A stretch of DNA of 64,000 bases. It comes from Vagococcus zengguangii (GTDB lineage Bacteria > Bacillota > Bacilli > Lactobacillales > Vagococcaceae). Shown here in pieces: positions 34,726-44,827 of this stretch; the first letter of the stretch is position 1, and each line of letters opens with the position of its first letter. The stretch lies in the NCBI RefSeq assembly GCF_005145005.1, contig NZ_CP039712.1, positions 1,718,501 to 1,782,500 of the forward strand, written 5' to 3'. The position numbers and the translations under genes were made by a program. The notes under the pieces were generated by a model. It worked only from the letters and a program-made list of their open reading frames with translations, was not told the DNA's origin and ran no database searches.

Positions 34726-35604
34726 TTATAACCCTGGATCGTAAAAATTTCCTAAAATTCTTACTTTTTCGGAAATACTCACAAAAGCTTTTGGATCCGT
34801 CTCTTTCATCACGTCTTCTAACGTATGCATTTCAAATGCGGTTATAACTGTAAAAAGCATTGTTTGCTGTTGTCCGTCATACGCACCTTTAGCGCCATCA
34901 ATAATCGTTACACCACGACGCATTTCTTTACGCAACGCATCAATAATTTCTTGCGGATGTTTGGTAATTATCATCACTTGCATTTTCTGTTGCTTCGTAT
35001 AAGTTGCGTCCATTACTTTCCCACTAATAAAGAAACTTAAGACACTGTAAAAACCATAACGCCAACCAAATAATGCCCCTGCGATTAAGGCAATCATGAC
35101 ATTAAAAACAATCGCTACTGATCCAACTGATTTGCCAGTCTTCCTGCGAATTGCTAAAGCGATAATATCTAGACCACCAGTTGAAACACCATTTTTCAAC
35201 CCTAGTCCAACACCAAATCCATTAATTGCGCCCCCAAACACAGAACATAACAGTGGGTCCGTCGTTAACGGCGTGGCCGGTACAAAATTTAATGCAATCG
35301 CAGTAAAAGATACTACCATTACAGTAAATATAGTAAATTTCTTACTCAGCATACACCATGAAATTATAAATAAAGGAACATTCAAGCCATAGTAAATGAC
35401 AGAAAAAGGTAGATTAATACCAAACAGTTTCTCTAATAATGTATCAATAATTTGCCCAATTCCGGTCACGCCACTTGCATAAATTCCTCCAGGATGCCAA
35501 AAAACATTTAAGGCAATGGAAGACATTAAAGCGACGACTACTGCGATACTAACTTTTTTTAAATATTCATGATTGGATTGCGTAAGAAACGATTCTTTCC
35601 TCAT
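34726..35604 (-). CDS. YitT-family membrane protein (DUF2179)
   Basis: A 292-aa protein with five or six membrane helices to about residue 205, then a cytosolic DUF2179 domain with RRGVTIIDGAKGAYDGQ. The family hallmark GxxxGGxDIIALAIRRKTGKS is present around 136-155. The function of YitT proteins is not established. AGAGGTG lies 7 bases before the ATG. It sits between aspS and pepV, all on the minus strand. Confidence 0.9.
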   Translation of the reverse strand: MRKESFLTQSNHEYLKKVSIAVVVALMSSIALNVFWHPGGIYASGVTGIGQIIDTLLEKLFGINLPFSVIYYGLNVPLFIISWCMLSKKFTIFTVMVVSFTAIALNFVPATPLTTDPLLCSVFGGAINGFGVGLGLKNGVSTGGLDIIALAIRRKTGKSVGSVAIVFNVMIALIAGALFGWRYGFYSVLSFFISGKVMDATYTKQQKMQVMIITKHPQEIIDALRKEMRRGVTIIDGAKGAYDGQQQTMLFTVITAFEMHTLEDVMKETDPKAFVSISEKVRILGNFYDPGL

Positions 35605-35748
35605 TTCTGCACACCTCTTTAATCATTCTGTCCAACTACTTATTTTTACCTATCCAACTCGCTTGCTTGATTAATTGTTCCTACAAAACAGCCCTCGTTC
35701 AAATGGAATCATTAAACGAGGTAACTGTTACATTAATTAGATATAAGA

Positions 35749-37521
35749 CTAAGCTTCGTCTTGTGTTTTAACGACACTTAGTGTTAATTCAGCTAGTTGA
35801 GCGTCTGATACAATACTCGGCGCACTGTTCAACGGATCAATTGCACGGTTATTTTTAGGGAAGGCAATTACTTCACGAATATTGTCTTCACCTGCAAGTA
35901 ACATTGCTAAACGGTCTAAACCTAAAGCAATACCACCGTGTGGAGGGAATCCTAACTCTAAAGCTTCTAATAAGAAACCAAATTGGTTATTAGCTTCTTC
36001 TTTCGTAAAGCCAACAACTTCTAGAACTTTCTCTTGTAAGTCACGTGTGTAAATACGGCTTGAACCGCCACCTAATTCGTAACCATTTAAAACTACATCA
36101 TATGCTTCAGCGTAAACTTTTTCTGGTGCTGTTTCTAATAATGGAATATCTTCCGCTTTTGGACGTGTAAATGGATGGTGAGCTGCCACATAGCGACCTG
36201 CTTCTTCATCATACTCAAGTAATGGCCAGTCAACAATCCATAAGAAGTTGTAGGCATTTGTATCAATTAGGTCTAATTCTTTTGCCATACGAGAACGTAA
36301 TGCACCTAATGAAGCTGCCACAACGCTAGCTTCATCTGCCACAAATAAAATTAAGTCGCCGACTTTAGCGTCAACATGCGCGATAATTTCAGCTTGTTTT
36401 TCAGTTAAGAATTTCGCGATTGGGCCGTTTAGACCTTCTTCCGTTACTTTAACCCAAGCTAAACCTTTAGCGCCAAATTGTGATAAATCTTTACCTAAAG
36501 CATCTAAGTCTTTACGAGAATATTTTTCAGCTGCTTGAGGTGCCACGATTGCTTTGACTTGGCCACCATTTTCTAACGCTGATTGGAACACTCTGAATTC
36601 AACATCAGCCACTACTGGTGCCATATCGATTAATTCTAAACCAAAACGTGTGTCAGGTTTATCTGAACCAAAACGGGCCATAGCTTCTTGATAGCTCATA
36701 CGTGGGAATGGTGTGTTGATTTCAACGTTCAAGACTTCTTTCATCACGTTTGCTAACATGTTTTCTGTTAATGTTTGGATATCTTCAGGCTCTAAGAAGC
36801 TTGTTTCGATATCGACCTGGGTAAATTCTGGTTGGCGGTCACCACGTAAATCTTCGTCACGGAAACAACGGGCGATTTGATAGTAACGATCAACGCCAGC
36901 TCCCATTAATAACTGCTTACGTAATTGTGGTGATTGTGGTAATGCGTAGAAATGACCACTGTTCACACGTGATGGCACTAAGTAGTCACGCGCGCCTTCT
37001 GGTGTTGATTTGTCTAAATAAGGTGTTTCTACTTCTAAGAAATCTTCACTATTTAAAAAGTTACGAATAGCCTTACTTGCTTGATGTCTAATTTTTAAGT
37101 TGTTTAACATTTTCGGACGACGTAAATCAATATAACGATATTGTAAACGTGTTTCAGTGTTTACGTTTCCTTCGTCATCAATCGTAAATGGTGGAGTTTT
37201 GGCTTCATTTAAAATGACCACTTCACTCGCTAAAACTTCGATTTCACCGGTCTTCATATTTGGGTTAACTGCGCCTTCACGTGCTACGACTTCACCCGTT
37301 ACTTCAATAACATACTCAGAACGACATTTGTCCGCCACTTCCCAAGCTGCTTTAGCATTTTCTGGATTAATAACAACTTGGACGATTCCTTCGCGGTCAC
37401 GTAAGTCGATAAAAATTAATCCACCTAAGTCACGACGTTTTTGTACCCAACCTTTTAATGTGACGGTTTGGCCAATTACTTCTTTAGAGACTAAGCCTCC
37501 ATACATTGTACGTTTACTCAT
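35749..37521 (-). CDS. aspS: Aspartyl-tRNA synthetase
   Basis: A 590-aa class II synthetase of the bacterial type: OB-fold anticodon domain (1-105), catalytic core, and the GAD insertion (about 290-410). Motif 2 [19 protein letters not shown] and motif 3 [13 protein letters not shown] are complete. The ATG at 37521 follows AAAGGTGG by 5 bases and is preferred to the frame start at 37530. It lies 30 bp after hisS and is co-controlled by the T-box before hisS. Confidence 0.98.
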   Translation of the reverse strand: MSKRTMYGGLVSKEVIGQTVTLKGWVQKRRDLGGLIFIDLRDREGIVQVVINPENAKAAWEVADKCRSEYVIEVTGEVVAREGAVNPNMKTGEIEVLASEVVILNEAKTPPFTIDDEGNVNTETRLQYRYIDLRRPKMLNNLKIRHQASKAIRNFLNSEDFLEVETPYLDKSTPEGARDYLVPSRVNSGHFYALPQSPQLRKQLLMGAGVDRYYQIARCFRDEDLRGDRQPEFTQVDIETSFLEPEDIQTLTENMLANVMKEVLNVEINTPFPRMSYQEAMARFGSDKPDTRFGLELIDMAPVVADVEFRVFQSALENGGQVKAIVAPQAAEKYSRKDLDALGKDLSQFGAKGLAWVKVTEEGLNGPIAKFLTEKQAEIIAHVDAKVGDLILFVADEASVVAASLGALRSRMAKELDLIDTNAYNFLWIVDWPLLEYDEEAGRYVAAHHPFTRPKAEDIPLLETAPEKVYAEAYDVVLNGYELGGGSSRIYTRDLQEKVLEVVGFTKEEANNQFGFLLEALELGFPPHGGIALGLDRLAMLLAGEDNIREVIAFPKNNRAIDPLNSAPSIVSDAQLAELTLSVVKTQDEA

Positions 37522-37551
37522 AATTTCCACCTTTTCTAAATTAACAAATAA

Positions 37552-38844
37552 CTAATTTGCCATCATTTCTTGATATACTTTTGCAAAGTCGTTGTAAACA
37601 TCAGCCAGTGGGATTGTTTTTTCAATACCTTCTGCCATGTTTTTCACTTGCACGACTTGTTGTTCTAATTCGTTACCACCTAGAGTCATCACTAGTTTAG
37701 CATTTAAGCGGTTCGCTGTTTTGAACTGTGCTTTGGCACCACGTGAAAGGAAATCACGTTCAGCTGAGAAGTTAGCTTGACGAATCGTTTGCACAAGTTT
37801 CAATGTTTCAACATTTGTTTCTTCACCTAAACCAACGATGTAGACGTCAAGTGGTTGGGCGATTGGCATCTCGCCACCTTCCGCATTAATCGCTAATAAT
37901 GTTCTTTCGATTCCTAAACCAAAGCCAAAGCCTGGTGTTTCTGGTCCACCTAGTTCTTCAACTAAACCACTGTAGCGACCACCACCACCGACTGCAATTG
38001 GCGCATCAAAAACTTTTGATTCACTCATGATTTCAAAAATTGTATCGTTGTAGTAGTCCAATCCACGAACCATACGGTGATCAATTTCATATTTCACGTT
38101 CATCACATCTAACATTTCTTTAACTGTGTCAAAGTGTTTTTGTGAATTTTCTGTTAAATGATCTAAAATAGACGGCGCATTTTTCACAATTTCGATGTCT
38201 TTTTTGTCTTTACTATCTAAAATACGTAAAGGATTTTTTTCAAAACGATTTTTTGAATCTTGACTTAATTCTTCATAAAAAGGTGTTAAATAATCGATTA
38301 GCCCTTGACGGTAGTTCGCACGACTTTCTTTATCCCCTAATGAGTTAATCACTAATTTTAATTCTTTCAAGCCGATTTCACGATAGAAATCTAAAGCCAT
38401 CATCATCACTTCAACGTCTGTCGCTGGATTTTTACTACCGAACACTTCCACACCGATTTGGTGGAATTGACGTAGCCTACCAGTTTTTGGACGCTCATAA
38501 CGGAACATTGGTCCAATATAGTAAGTTTTATATGGCTTTTGGAATTCTGGACCGTATAGTTTATTTTCAACAAAGGCACGTACTACTGGCGCTGTCCCTT
38601 CAGGACGTAACGTCACATGGCGCTCCCCTTTGTCATAAAAATCATACATTTCTTTTGATACGATATCAGTCGTATCTCCTACACTACGAGAAATTACTTC
38701 ATAGTGTTCGAACATTGGCGTTCTAATTTCGTGAAATTGATAGTTTTTAAAAATTTCGCGTGCTTTGCCTTCAACGAACTGCCATTTTTCAACTTCGCCA
38801 GGTAAAATATCCGAAGTCCCTCTAGGTCTTTGATAACTGCTCAT
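37552..38844 (-). CDS. hisS: Histidyl-tRNA synthetase
   Basis: A 430-aa class II synthetase. It shows motif 2 [17 protein letters not shown], the His-binding segments [15 protein letters not shown] and GGGGRYSGL, and motif 3 [12 protein letters not shown]. The C-terminal anticodon-binding domain spans about 325-425. AAGGAGG is 7 bases before the ATG. It heads the hisS-aspS operon behind a T-box leader. Confidence 0.98.
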   Translation of the reverse strand: MSSYQRPRGTSDILPGEVEKWQFVEGKAREIFKNYQFHEIRTPMFEHYEVISRSVGDTTDIVSKEMYDFYDKGERHVTLRPEGTAPVVRAFVENKLYGPEFQKPYKTYYIGPMFRYERPKTGRLRQFHQIGVEVFGSKNPATDVEVMMMALDFYREIGLKELKLVINSLGDKESRANYRQGLIDYLTPFYEELSQDSKNRFEKNPLRILDSKDKKDIEIVKNAPSILDHLTENSQKHFDTVKEMLDVMNVKYEIDHRMVRGLDYYNDTIFEIMSESKVFDAPIAVGGGGRYSGLVEELGGPETPGFGFGLGIERTLLAINAEGGEMPIAQPLDVYIVGLGEETNVETLKLVQTIRQANFSAERDFLSRGAKAQFKTANRLNAKLVMTLGGNELEQQVVQVKNMAEGIEKTIPLADVYNDFAKVYQEMMAN

Positions 38845-38864
38845 TTCTTATCCTCCTTAATCTA

Positions 38865-39110
38865 CAAAAAAAGCCCTTGTTTAAAAAAACAAGGACGAAT
38901 GAATTCACACGTGGTACCACCTACATTTGAAAGAGACCGAGTCTACTTTCTTCTCAAACGATGTAACGCGTCGTACGCGAGATGGCTTAATCAACATCTA
39001 TCTCCAGAGTGTCCTTCCCTCTTTTTCAATGAAACAACTCTCAGCAACTGTTGTTCTCTCTTAACATCTTCAAAGTGGTACTCTCTCTATCTTCGATTTT
39101 AAATTGTTTA
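38865..39110 (-). promoter_or_regulatory. T-box leader of hisS-aspS
   Basis: The minus strand carries a full T-box. Stem I begins with an AGAGAGAGTA segment near 39080. Its distal strand holds GGACACTC (GACAC at 39009-39013), an overlapping Asp codon GAC and His codon CAC. The T-box proper, GGTGGTACCACG, lies at 38910-38921. An intrinsic terminator follows (CCTTGTTT 38875-38882 with AAACAAGG 38887-38894, then a seven-U run). Uncharged tRNA would favour the antiterminator. A TTGACA -35 lies at 39142-39147. Confidence 0.93.
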
Positions 39111-39575
39111 CAAGTTCAAAGGTACTAGAAAAGTGCTCTTTTGTCAAGAATCACGGGTAATATCGAGTAATATAAATTCATTAGACAGTCATTCTTATTA
39201 ATTTCTGGCTCACTTTATCGTGTTACGTTCACCCATTCCCCATAGGACCAAGAACTCAGCAATTTTACTTTAGGCCTAATAATTGTTATCTTATGGCCAT
39301 TATCTAAAAACGTTTCTAATTCTCTATTCAAGTTCGTCTTGAATTATGTAGAATTCAACATGAAAGCTATCTACTGCTAAACTATATCTCAGGTTGAAAA
39401 CAACCCTATATTTTCGGCCTACTTCCATTTATAATGACTACTTTATTTTTCTCATCTTATTTAAGCTTAACTTTATTAAAATTTCACAAATCATGGTTAT
39501 TCCTACAATTAAATATATTGCTTTACTATTTTTTTTGTTATAATAATGTGGAGTTTAAACTCTACGGAGGAAATT
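39111..39575. other. Intergenic, about 465 bp
   Basis: Beyond the T-box promoter (-35 at 39142-39147) and the amidase -10 (39539-39544), the region is AT-rich and holds only a small perfect palindrome with 7-bp arms (39339-39345 and 39352-39358). I found no supported gene or RNA. Confidence 0.45.
39539..39544 (+). promoter_or_regulatory. -10 box of the amidase gene
   Basis: A consensus TATAAT 31 bp before the ATG. The best -35, TTGCTT at 39518-39523, is at a short 15-bp spacing. Confidence 0.5.
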
Positions 39576-40874
39576 ATGTTAAAAAAATTAATAAAGAAAC
39601 CCGCAATTAAATTGCTAATAATTCATTTATCCGTTATCGCCCTTGTAATATTAGCATTTGTCACCTATAAACCAAAAGATTTAGTTACAATTGAATCCTT
39701 AGCACTTAACGTTCGTCTTGGTCCTGGTTTGGACTACGATATCACGTCTCAAGTAAAAAAAGGCGATGAAGTTGAAATCATCGATAAAAAAGACAAATGG
39801 TATCAAGTCGTCTTACCCAATAATACAAAAGGTTGGATTGCAAGTTGGTTAATTGCTGAAAACAGTGCTAGCACCGCCATAACAAGTATCAAAGCAACCG
39901 TTAATACCGATGAAACTAACCTTCGAGCAAAAGCCGATATAGATAGTGACGTTGTAACAAAAGTAAAGAAAGACACTACCGTCTTAATCACTAACGAAGC
40001 AAATGGTTGGTCACAAGTCGAAGTGGATGGTAAAAGCGGTTGGATTTTCAGTGACTTATTAACGATTACTGACACCAGCAAACCTGACAGTAGTAAAGAC
40101 TCACAGACATCTTCAATAAAAACCGTCTATGGACGTCAAGATGAAGTCAAAATTCGCCAAGAAGCTTCGATTGATGGAGCAGTCCTTGAAATCGTTAACT
40201 TTGGTAAACCAATCGAAGTTGTCGCTGAACAAAATGATTGGTATCAAGTTAAAACAAGCGACGGGCAAACCGGTTATGTCGCTAATTGGGTTGTATCAAC
40301 CGCTAAACAATTAAGCAACAGTAACGTCAGTTCAATTGCAGAAGCAACTATTATGCTAGACCCTGGTCATGGTGGCTCAGATGTCGGCTCAATCAGTCCT
40401 GATGAAACCATCTACGAAAAAACAATTACCCTAGCAACCGCTAATTATGTCAAAAAAGAACTTGAAGCACTAGGGGCTAACGTCATGATGACACATAATG
40501 ATGATTCCTTCGTACCACTAGCTGAAATTGCAGCTAAAAGCAATCGGGCAAAAGCAGATGCGTTTATTAGTTTCCATTACGATTCAACTGAAGGTGCCAA
40601 TACTGCTTCTGGAACAAAAACATATTATTACGATGAGAAAAATAAGATTTTAGCCAACATAGTCAATGAATCATTGACTAACCACTTACCACTTCCTAAC
40701 CGTGGCATTGACTTTGGAGACTATCAAGTCTTACGTGATAATGATCGACCAGCATTGCTATTAGAACTAGGCTTCATGAACAACTCAACTGACCTAGCTG
40801 AATTTAGCACGAAGTCCTATCAGAAAAAAGTGGCGACAGCCGTTGCTGAAGCCTTAACAACCTATTTTGAATAG
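39576..40874 (+). CDS. N-acetylmuramoyl-L-alanine amidase with three SH3b domains
   Basis: A 432-aa exported cell-wall enzyme. A membrane anchor or uncleaved signal lies at about 10-30. Three SH3b repeats follow (about 38-93, 105-165, 182-245), each ending in a GWI/GYV turn (TKGWIASWL, KSGWIFSDL, QTGYVANWV). The amidase_3 catalytic domain (about 260-430) begins IMLDPGHGGSD and has the zinc-site ENxx-like segment YEKTITLA, SFHYDS and LLELGFMNN. CGGAGG lies 5 bases before ATG 39576; the frame's earlier ATG at 39546 lacks one. Confidence 0.92.
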   Translation: MLKKLIKKPAIKLLIIHLSVIALVILAFVTYKPKDLVTIESLALNVRLGPGLDYDITSQVKKGDEVEIIDKKDKWYQVVLPNNTKGWIASWLIAENSASTAITSIKATVNTDETNLRAKADIDSDVVTKVKKDTTVLITNEANGWSQVEVDGKSGWIFSDLLTITDTSKPDSSKDSQTSSIKTVYGRQDEVKIRQEASIDGAVLEIVNFGKPIEVVAEQNDWYQVKTSDGQTGYVANWVVSTAKQLSNSNVSSIAEATIMLDPGHGGSDVGSISPDETIYEKTITLATANYVKKELEALGANVMMTHNDDSFVPLAEIAAKSNRAKADAFISFHYDSTEGANTASGTKTYYYDEKNKILANIVNESLTNHLPLPNRGIDFGDYQVLRDNDRPALLLELGFMNNSTDLAEFSTKSYQKKVATAVAEALTTYFE

Positions 40875-40879
40875 AAAAA

Positions 40880-40915
40880 ACAAGCCCCGTTATCATAAAT
40901 GATAGCTGGGCTTGT
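40880..40915. terminator. Bidirectional terminator between the amidase gene and dtd
   Basis: Seventeen-base arms at 40880-40896 and 40899-40915 with two mismatches, followed by TTTTTGT on the plus strand. Confidence 0.8.
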
Positions 40916-40979
40916 CTTTTTGTCTGATACTTTAATTAATACTTTGAATACACCAATTATTCCCTGGGATAAATGCTCA

Positions 40980-40990
40980 CTCAAGCACCT
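40980..40990 (-). repeat. Repeat core E at the dtd stop codon
   Basis: The minus strand reads AGGTGCTTGAG, the exact 5' box of repeat arrays B and C. Here the TGA inside the box is the dtd stop codon. The downstream sequence no longer aligns with a full unit, so this is a remnant or a chance match of 11 bases. Confidence 0.4.
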
Positions 40991-41433
40991 TTATGTTCTG
41001 TATCAAAGATAATGGTTACCGGGCCGTCATTGATTAGAGACACTTTCATGTCAGCACCAAACTGCCCTTCTTTAACGATTAAACCTTCTTTTCGTAGACC
41101 TTCATTAAAGTATTGATACATTTGATTCGCAGCTTCTGGACTTTCGGCTTCAATGAAACTTGGGCGATTGCCTTTTTTGGTATTAGCTAACAGCGTAAAC
41201 TGGGAAATCGACAAAATTTGACCGTCAATGTCTTTAATCCCTAAATTCATTTTGCCCTCTGTATCTTCAAAGACGCGTAAGTTGGCGATTTTTCTAATTA
41301 AATAATCCGCATCGGCTTGCGTGTCGCCTTGTTTAACGCCTAGTAAAATCATATAACCTTGCTTAATATCTGAAATTAGTTGCCCTTCAATTGTCACACT
41401 AGCTTCAGAAACTCTTTGTACAACAGCCTTCAT
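40981..41433 (-). CDS. dtd: D-aminoacyl-tRNA deacylase
   Basis: A 150-aa enzyme that frees D-amino acids from mischarged tRNA. It begins [15 protein letters not shown] and has the active-site segments [19 protein letters not shown] and [11 protein letters not shown]; the Gly-cisPro pair of Dtd lies in the latter. It sits 11 bp after rel, the conserved Firmicutes pairing. Its last two codons and stop come from the repeat-like AGGTGCTTGAG. Confidence 0.96.
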   Translation of the reverse strand: MKAVVQRVSEASVTIEGQLISDIKQGYMILLGVKQGDTQADADYLIRKIANLRVFEDTEGKMNLGIKDIDGQILSISQFTLLANTKKGNRPSFIEAESPEAANQMYQYFNEGLRKEGLIVKEGQFGADMKVSLINDGPVTIIFDTEHKGA

Positions 41434-41444
41434 CTATAAAACTC

Positions 41445-43664
41445 CTATCCTTTTGTTCGACGAACGCTATAAACATCAGGAACTGATTTAATTTTATCGA
41501 CTAAGCGTTCTAAATGACTTAAATTTTTAATACTAACACGTAATTGAATGGTTGCAGTGTTATTTTTTCCTTGGCGAGCTTCTACGCCCATCAAGTTCTT
41601 AGTAGCACTATTGACAATATTCAAGACATCATTCAACAAACCATTGCGGTTATAGCAATATATTTCAATGTTTGCCACATATTCTTTTGTTGAATTTACG
41701 GCTAATGTGTCTTCCCACTCAACTTCAATCAAACGTTGTTGCGCCTCTTCACTATTGCTAACATTTGGACAGTCTTTACGGTGAATCGAGACACCACGAC
41801 CTTTAGTAATATACCCCACAATGTCATCACCAGGTACCGGATTACAACAGCCACTAATACGCACAAGTAAATTTTCAACGCCTTGAATCACAATACCACC
41901 TTCATGACGGACTTTCATCACGTCTGCTTCTTTTTTCGGTGGTTGTTTTAGCATCTCTTCCATTTTTTCTTGTTTCTTCGTCTCTTCGCGTTTGCGACGC
42001 TCATCTTCGGTGAAACGATTGGCCATCGTTAGCGGTGTCACTTCTCCATTACCGATTACTGCGTACATTTCATCTTCTGAATTGAAATGATATTTTTCTA
42101 ACACTTCTTGAATATTAGCTTTAGATAACACTTCTTTAACGTTAAAATCTAGGGAATGAAGTTGCTTTTCAAGCATTTCTTTTCCTTTAGCGATGTTAAA
42201 ATCACGGTCTTGTTCTTTGAAGAAGCGACGAATTTTATTTTTCGCACGAGAAGTGGTAACTAAATTAATCCAGTCACGACTTGGACCAAACGAATTGGCT
42301 GACGTCAAGACTTCGATAATGTCACCGTTTTTTAGTTTGTAATCAAGTGGGACCATTTTGCCATTCACTTTTGCACCCGTCGTTTTATTCCCTACCTCGG
42401 TATGAACGTTGTAGGCAAAATCCAATGGCCCAGAGCCTTGTGGCAATTCGGTTACGTCGCCTTTAGGTGTGAATACATAAACTTTATCCTTGAAAATATC
42501 GCCCTTAACACCTTCCATAAAGTCAGAAGCATTTGTACTTTCATCTTGAAGCTCAATTAATTCTCTAAACCAACTTAATTGTTTTGCTTCACTGTTTTCT
42601 TCCACTTTATCAGTTTTGCCTTCTTTATAAGCCCAGTGAGCTGCTACCCCGAATTCAGCAATTTCATGCATCTCATGAGTACGAATTTGAATTTCAACCG
42701 GATTACCTTTTGGTCCAATCACGGTCGTATGAAGCGATTGATACATGTTCGCTTTTGGCATCGCAATATAATCTTTAAAGCGACCTGGCATAGGCTTCCA
42801 TTTTGTGTGAATCGCCCCCAACACAGCGTAACAATCTTTAATCGTATCGACTAAGACACGAATCGCTAGTAAGTCATAAATCTCTTCAAATTCTTTCTTT
42901 TGGTCACGCATTTTACAATAAATAGAATAAATATGTTTTGGTCGGCCGTATATTTGACCGTAAATCCCTAGTTCTTCAGTTGCTTCACGAATTTGATTAA
43001 CGGTTCCGTCAATATAAGCTTCGCGTTCATCACGTTTTGAGTTCATTAATGACACGATGCGGTAATATTGTTGTGGATTAATATAACGTAGAGCTGTATC
43101 TTCTAATTCCCATTTAATACGACTAATCCCCAAACGATGAGCCAATGGTGCATAAATTTCAATCGTTTCTTTTGCAATACGACGCTGTTTATCCTCACGT
43201 AAGTGCTTCAACGTGCGCATGTTGTGCAATCGGTCAGCCAATTTCACCATGATGACACGCAAGTCTTTAGACATCGCCATCAACATCTTACGGTGGTTTT
43301 CAGCCAATTGCTCTTCGTGAGATTTATATTTAATTTTCCCTAATTTTGTCACCCCATCGACTAACATCGACACGGTTTCACCAAATTCTTCGGTTAACTG
43401 TTCTAAGGTTACATCAGTATCTTCAACAACGTCATGTAAGAAACCGGTTGCCACAGTATACGGATCCATTCTTAATTCGGCTAAAATACCGGCTACTTGT
43501 ATCGGATGGATAATATATTTTTCGCCGGATTTTCTGACTTGCCCTTCATGTGCTGTTTCCGCAAAGTCACTCGCTTTTTTGACAAAGGCGACATGTTCTG
43601 GATTCATATATTTAGACACAAGTTTAATAATTTCATCAGCGGTCAAATTTCTTTCTTTTGGCAT
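41445..43664 (-). CDS. rel: Bifunctional (p)ppGpp synthetase/hydrolase
   Basis: A 739-aa long RSH protein, master of the stringent response. Domains in order: HD hydrolase (about 45-195, FLHDVVEDTD), synthetase (about 235-350), TGS (about 390-450, VFTPKGDVTELPQG), zinc-finger-like ISGCCNPVPGDDIVGY with Cys residues, and ACT (about 660-735). An intact HD motif means hydrolase activity is kept. ATG 43664 is preferred because the in-frame GTG at 43673 is fused to the AAAGGGGA box. Its leader holds a terminator-like hairpin. dtd follows at 11 bp. Confidence 0.97.
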   Translation of the reverse strand: MPKERNLTADEIIKLVSKYMNPEHVAFVKKASDFAETAHEGQVRKSGEKYIIHPIQVAGILAELRMDPYTVATGFLHDVVEDTDVTLEQLTEEFGETVSMLVDGVTKLGKIKYKSHEEQLAENHRKMLMAMSKDLRVIMVKLADRLHNMRTLKHLREDKQRRIAKETIEIYAPLAHRLGISRIKWELEDTALRYINPQQYYRIVSLMNSKRDEREAYIDGTVNQIREATEELGIYGQIYGRPKHIYSIYCKMRDQKKEFEEIYDLLAIRVLVDTIKDCYAVLGAIHTKWKPMPGRFKDYIAMPKANMYQSLHTTVIGPKGNPVEIQIRTHEMHEIAEFGVAAHWAYKEGKTDKVEENSEAKQLSWFRELIELQDESTNASDFMEGVKGDIFKDKVYVFTPKGDVTELPQGSGPLDFAYNVHTEVGNKTTGAKVNGKMVPLDYKLKNGDIIEVLTSANSFGPSRDWINLVTTSRAKNKIRRFFKEQDRDFNIAKGKEMLEKQLHSLDFNVKEVLSKANIQEVLEKYHFNSEDEMYAVIGNGEVTPLTMANRFTEDERRKREETKKQEKMEEMLKQPPKKEADVMKVRHEGGIVIQGVENLLVRISGCCNPVPGDDIVGYITKGRGVSIHRKDCPNVSNSEEAQQRLIEVEWEDTLAVNSTKEYVANIEIYCYNRNGLLNDVLNIVNSATKNLMGVEARQGKNNTATIQLRVSIKNLSHLERLVDKIKSVPDVYSVRRTKG

Positions 43665-43691
43665 CAGCTTCACTCCCCTTTACGACTGTTT

Positions 43692-43717
43692 AAAAAAAAC
43701 ACACCTGACGTGTGTTT
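43692..43717 (-). terminator. Terminator-like hairpin in the rel leader
   Basis: On the minus strand AAACACAC (43717-43710) pairs with GTGTGTTT (43704-43697) around a 5-base loop, and the stem runs into an eight-T tract (43699-43692). It lies between the predicted rel promoter and the rel ATG, so it may act as an attenuator. Confidence 0.6.
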
Positions 43718-43737
43718 CATCGTGATAGTTTGTTAAT

Positions 43738-43766
43738 ATTATAACGATTAATGCGTATTTTTTCAA
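43738..43766 (-). promoter_or_regulatory. Promoter of rel
   Basis: TTGAAA (43761-43766) and TATAAT (43738-43743) on the minus strand are separated by 17 bp. The transcript would begin near 43731. Confidence 0.75.
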
Positions 43767-43817
43767 TGAAAGCCCACTAATTCAAGGACATTTTCGCTAA
43801 GATTGTGAAAAAAATAA

Positions 43818-43860
43818 AAAACTGATGGGCGAATCCACTTTATTGTCCGCCATCAGTTTT
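43818..43860 (-). terminator. Terminator of the GT8 gene
   Basis: Arms AAAACTGATGG (43818-43828) and its complement (43850-43860), followed on the minus strand by TTTATTTTTT. Confidence 0.8.
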
Positions 43861-43869
43861 ATTTCGTCA

Positions 43870-44709
43870 TTATATACTTAATAAAGCCACTTGTTCTTCA
43901 TTACGACTCGTAATCGCCATGTAGTGCTTATATAGCGCACCAAAAGAATTCGTATAGAACGTTTGCCACGGTTTGTTACTACCACAAAAATGCAAAATCG
44001 AAGTATGTTGAATTACCCAACCTAATGTATCCTCACCTTTGCTACGTAGCAAATAATTAGAATAGTTACGCACATCATAATTCCATAATTCATCAGGAAT
44101 GGCTAACGTTTCTTTACCATACAATGCATTGAAGACATCTTGATCTGGTAACACTAACGCTTTACTATTATCTGACACATAATTAAAAATATCCTCGGCT
44201 TTGATTAACTCACGCGCTTTTACTAAATCCATCAAAATAATGCCAGAATTATAATAGTCATGCTTCGTTCCTAAACGCAAACGATTAAAATTGTTTGCTA
44301 TCTCGGTCATTCCCGTGTGTGCCGCTGCTGCGAAAGTTGCTTCTCTTAAGTCTAATTCCCACAATTTTCTCAATGAATTAATAATTAGAATATCCGGATC
44401 TAAATACAAGATTTTTTCCACATGCTTGGGTAAAAGATTCGGCGCTAATAATCGATAATACATCTCTTGGGGATAACGCTTCGTAATCGGTGCGTCTTTA
44501 AATAAAGTACTATCAACTTTAATATCAATTAAAGTTATCCCTAAAAATTCACAATAAGCGGTTAACTCTTTCAATGTTGCGGTCGAAATTGAGCGATGTA
44601 CTAAATAAATGGTCATCTCTTTGACTTCCGGATTATTATTCACAAGCGAACTGACCATCACTTTAAATGGCAAACGATAGTTTTCATCGAACGTCACTAA
44701 TATTTCCAT
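43870..44709 (-). CDS. Glycosyltransferase family 8 protein
   Basis: A 279-aa GT-A fold retaining transferase, probably cytosolic, that moves a hexose from a nucleotide sugar to an envelope acceptor. The metal-binding DxD is Asp 104-Pro-Asp 106 in LYLDPDILI, and YYNSGIILMDL, LPDQDVFNALY and LHFCGSNKPW are standard GT8 segments. AAGGGTGG lies 8 bases before the ATG. It stands alone between terminators, so the acceptor cannot be inferred. Confidence 0.9.
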   Translation of the reverse strand: MEILVTFDENYRLPFKVMVSSLVNNNPEVKEMTIYLVHRSISTATLKELTAYCEFLGITLIDIKVDSTLFKDAPITKRYPQEMYYRLLAPNLLPKHVEKILYLDPDILIINSLRKLWELDLREATFAAAAHTGMTEIANNFNRLRLGTKHDYYNSGIILMDLVKARELIKAEDIFNYVSDNSKALVLPDQDVFNALYGKETLAIPDELWNYDVRNYSNYLLRSKGEDTLGWVIQHTSILHFCGSNKPWQTFYTNSFGALYKHYMAITSRNEEQVALLSI

Positions 44710-44770
44710 TTTTCAATCCACCCTTCAGTATTATCACAACCCTTTTATGAACTAAAGCGTATCACAAAAA

Positions 44771-44810
44771 AAGCCGATAAATCAAGTCATTAACCATTGA
44801 TTATCAGCTT
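44771..44810 (-). terminator. Terminator of rsmE
   Basis: Interrupted arms at 44771-44785 and 44797-44810 (AAGC, GATAA and ATCAA with their complements), followed by TTTTTTT on the minus strand. Confidence 0.7.
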
Positions 44811-44827
44811 TCATTAATATTCTTTAA

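Noticed and set aside
39339-39358. Small palindrome in the gap before the amidase gene
   Set aside because: Seven-base AT-rich arms are expected by chance and no promoter is near.
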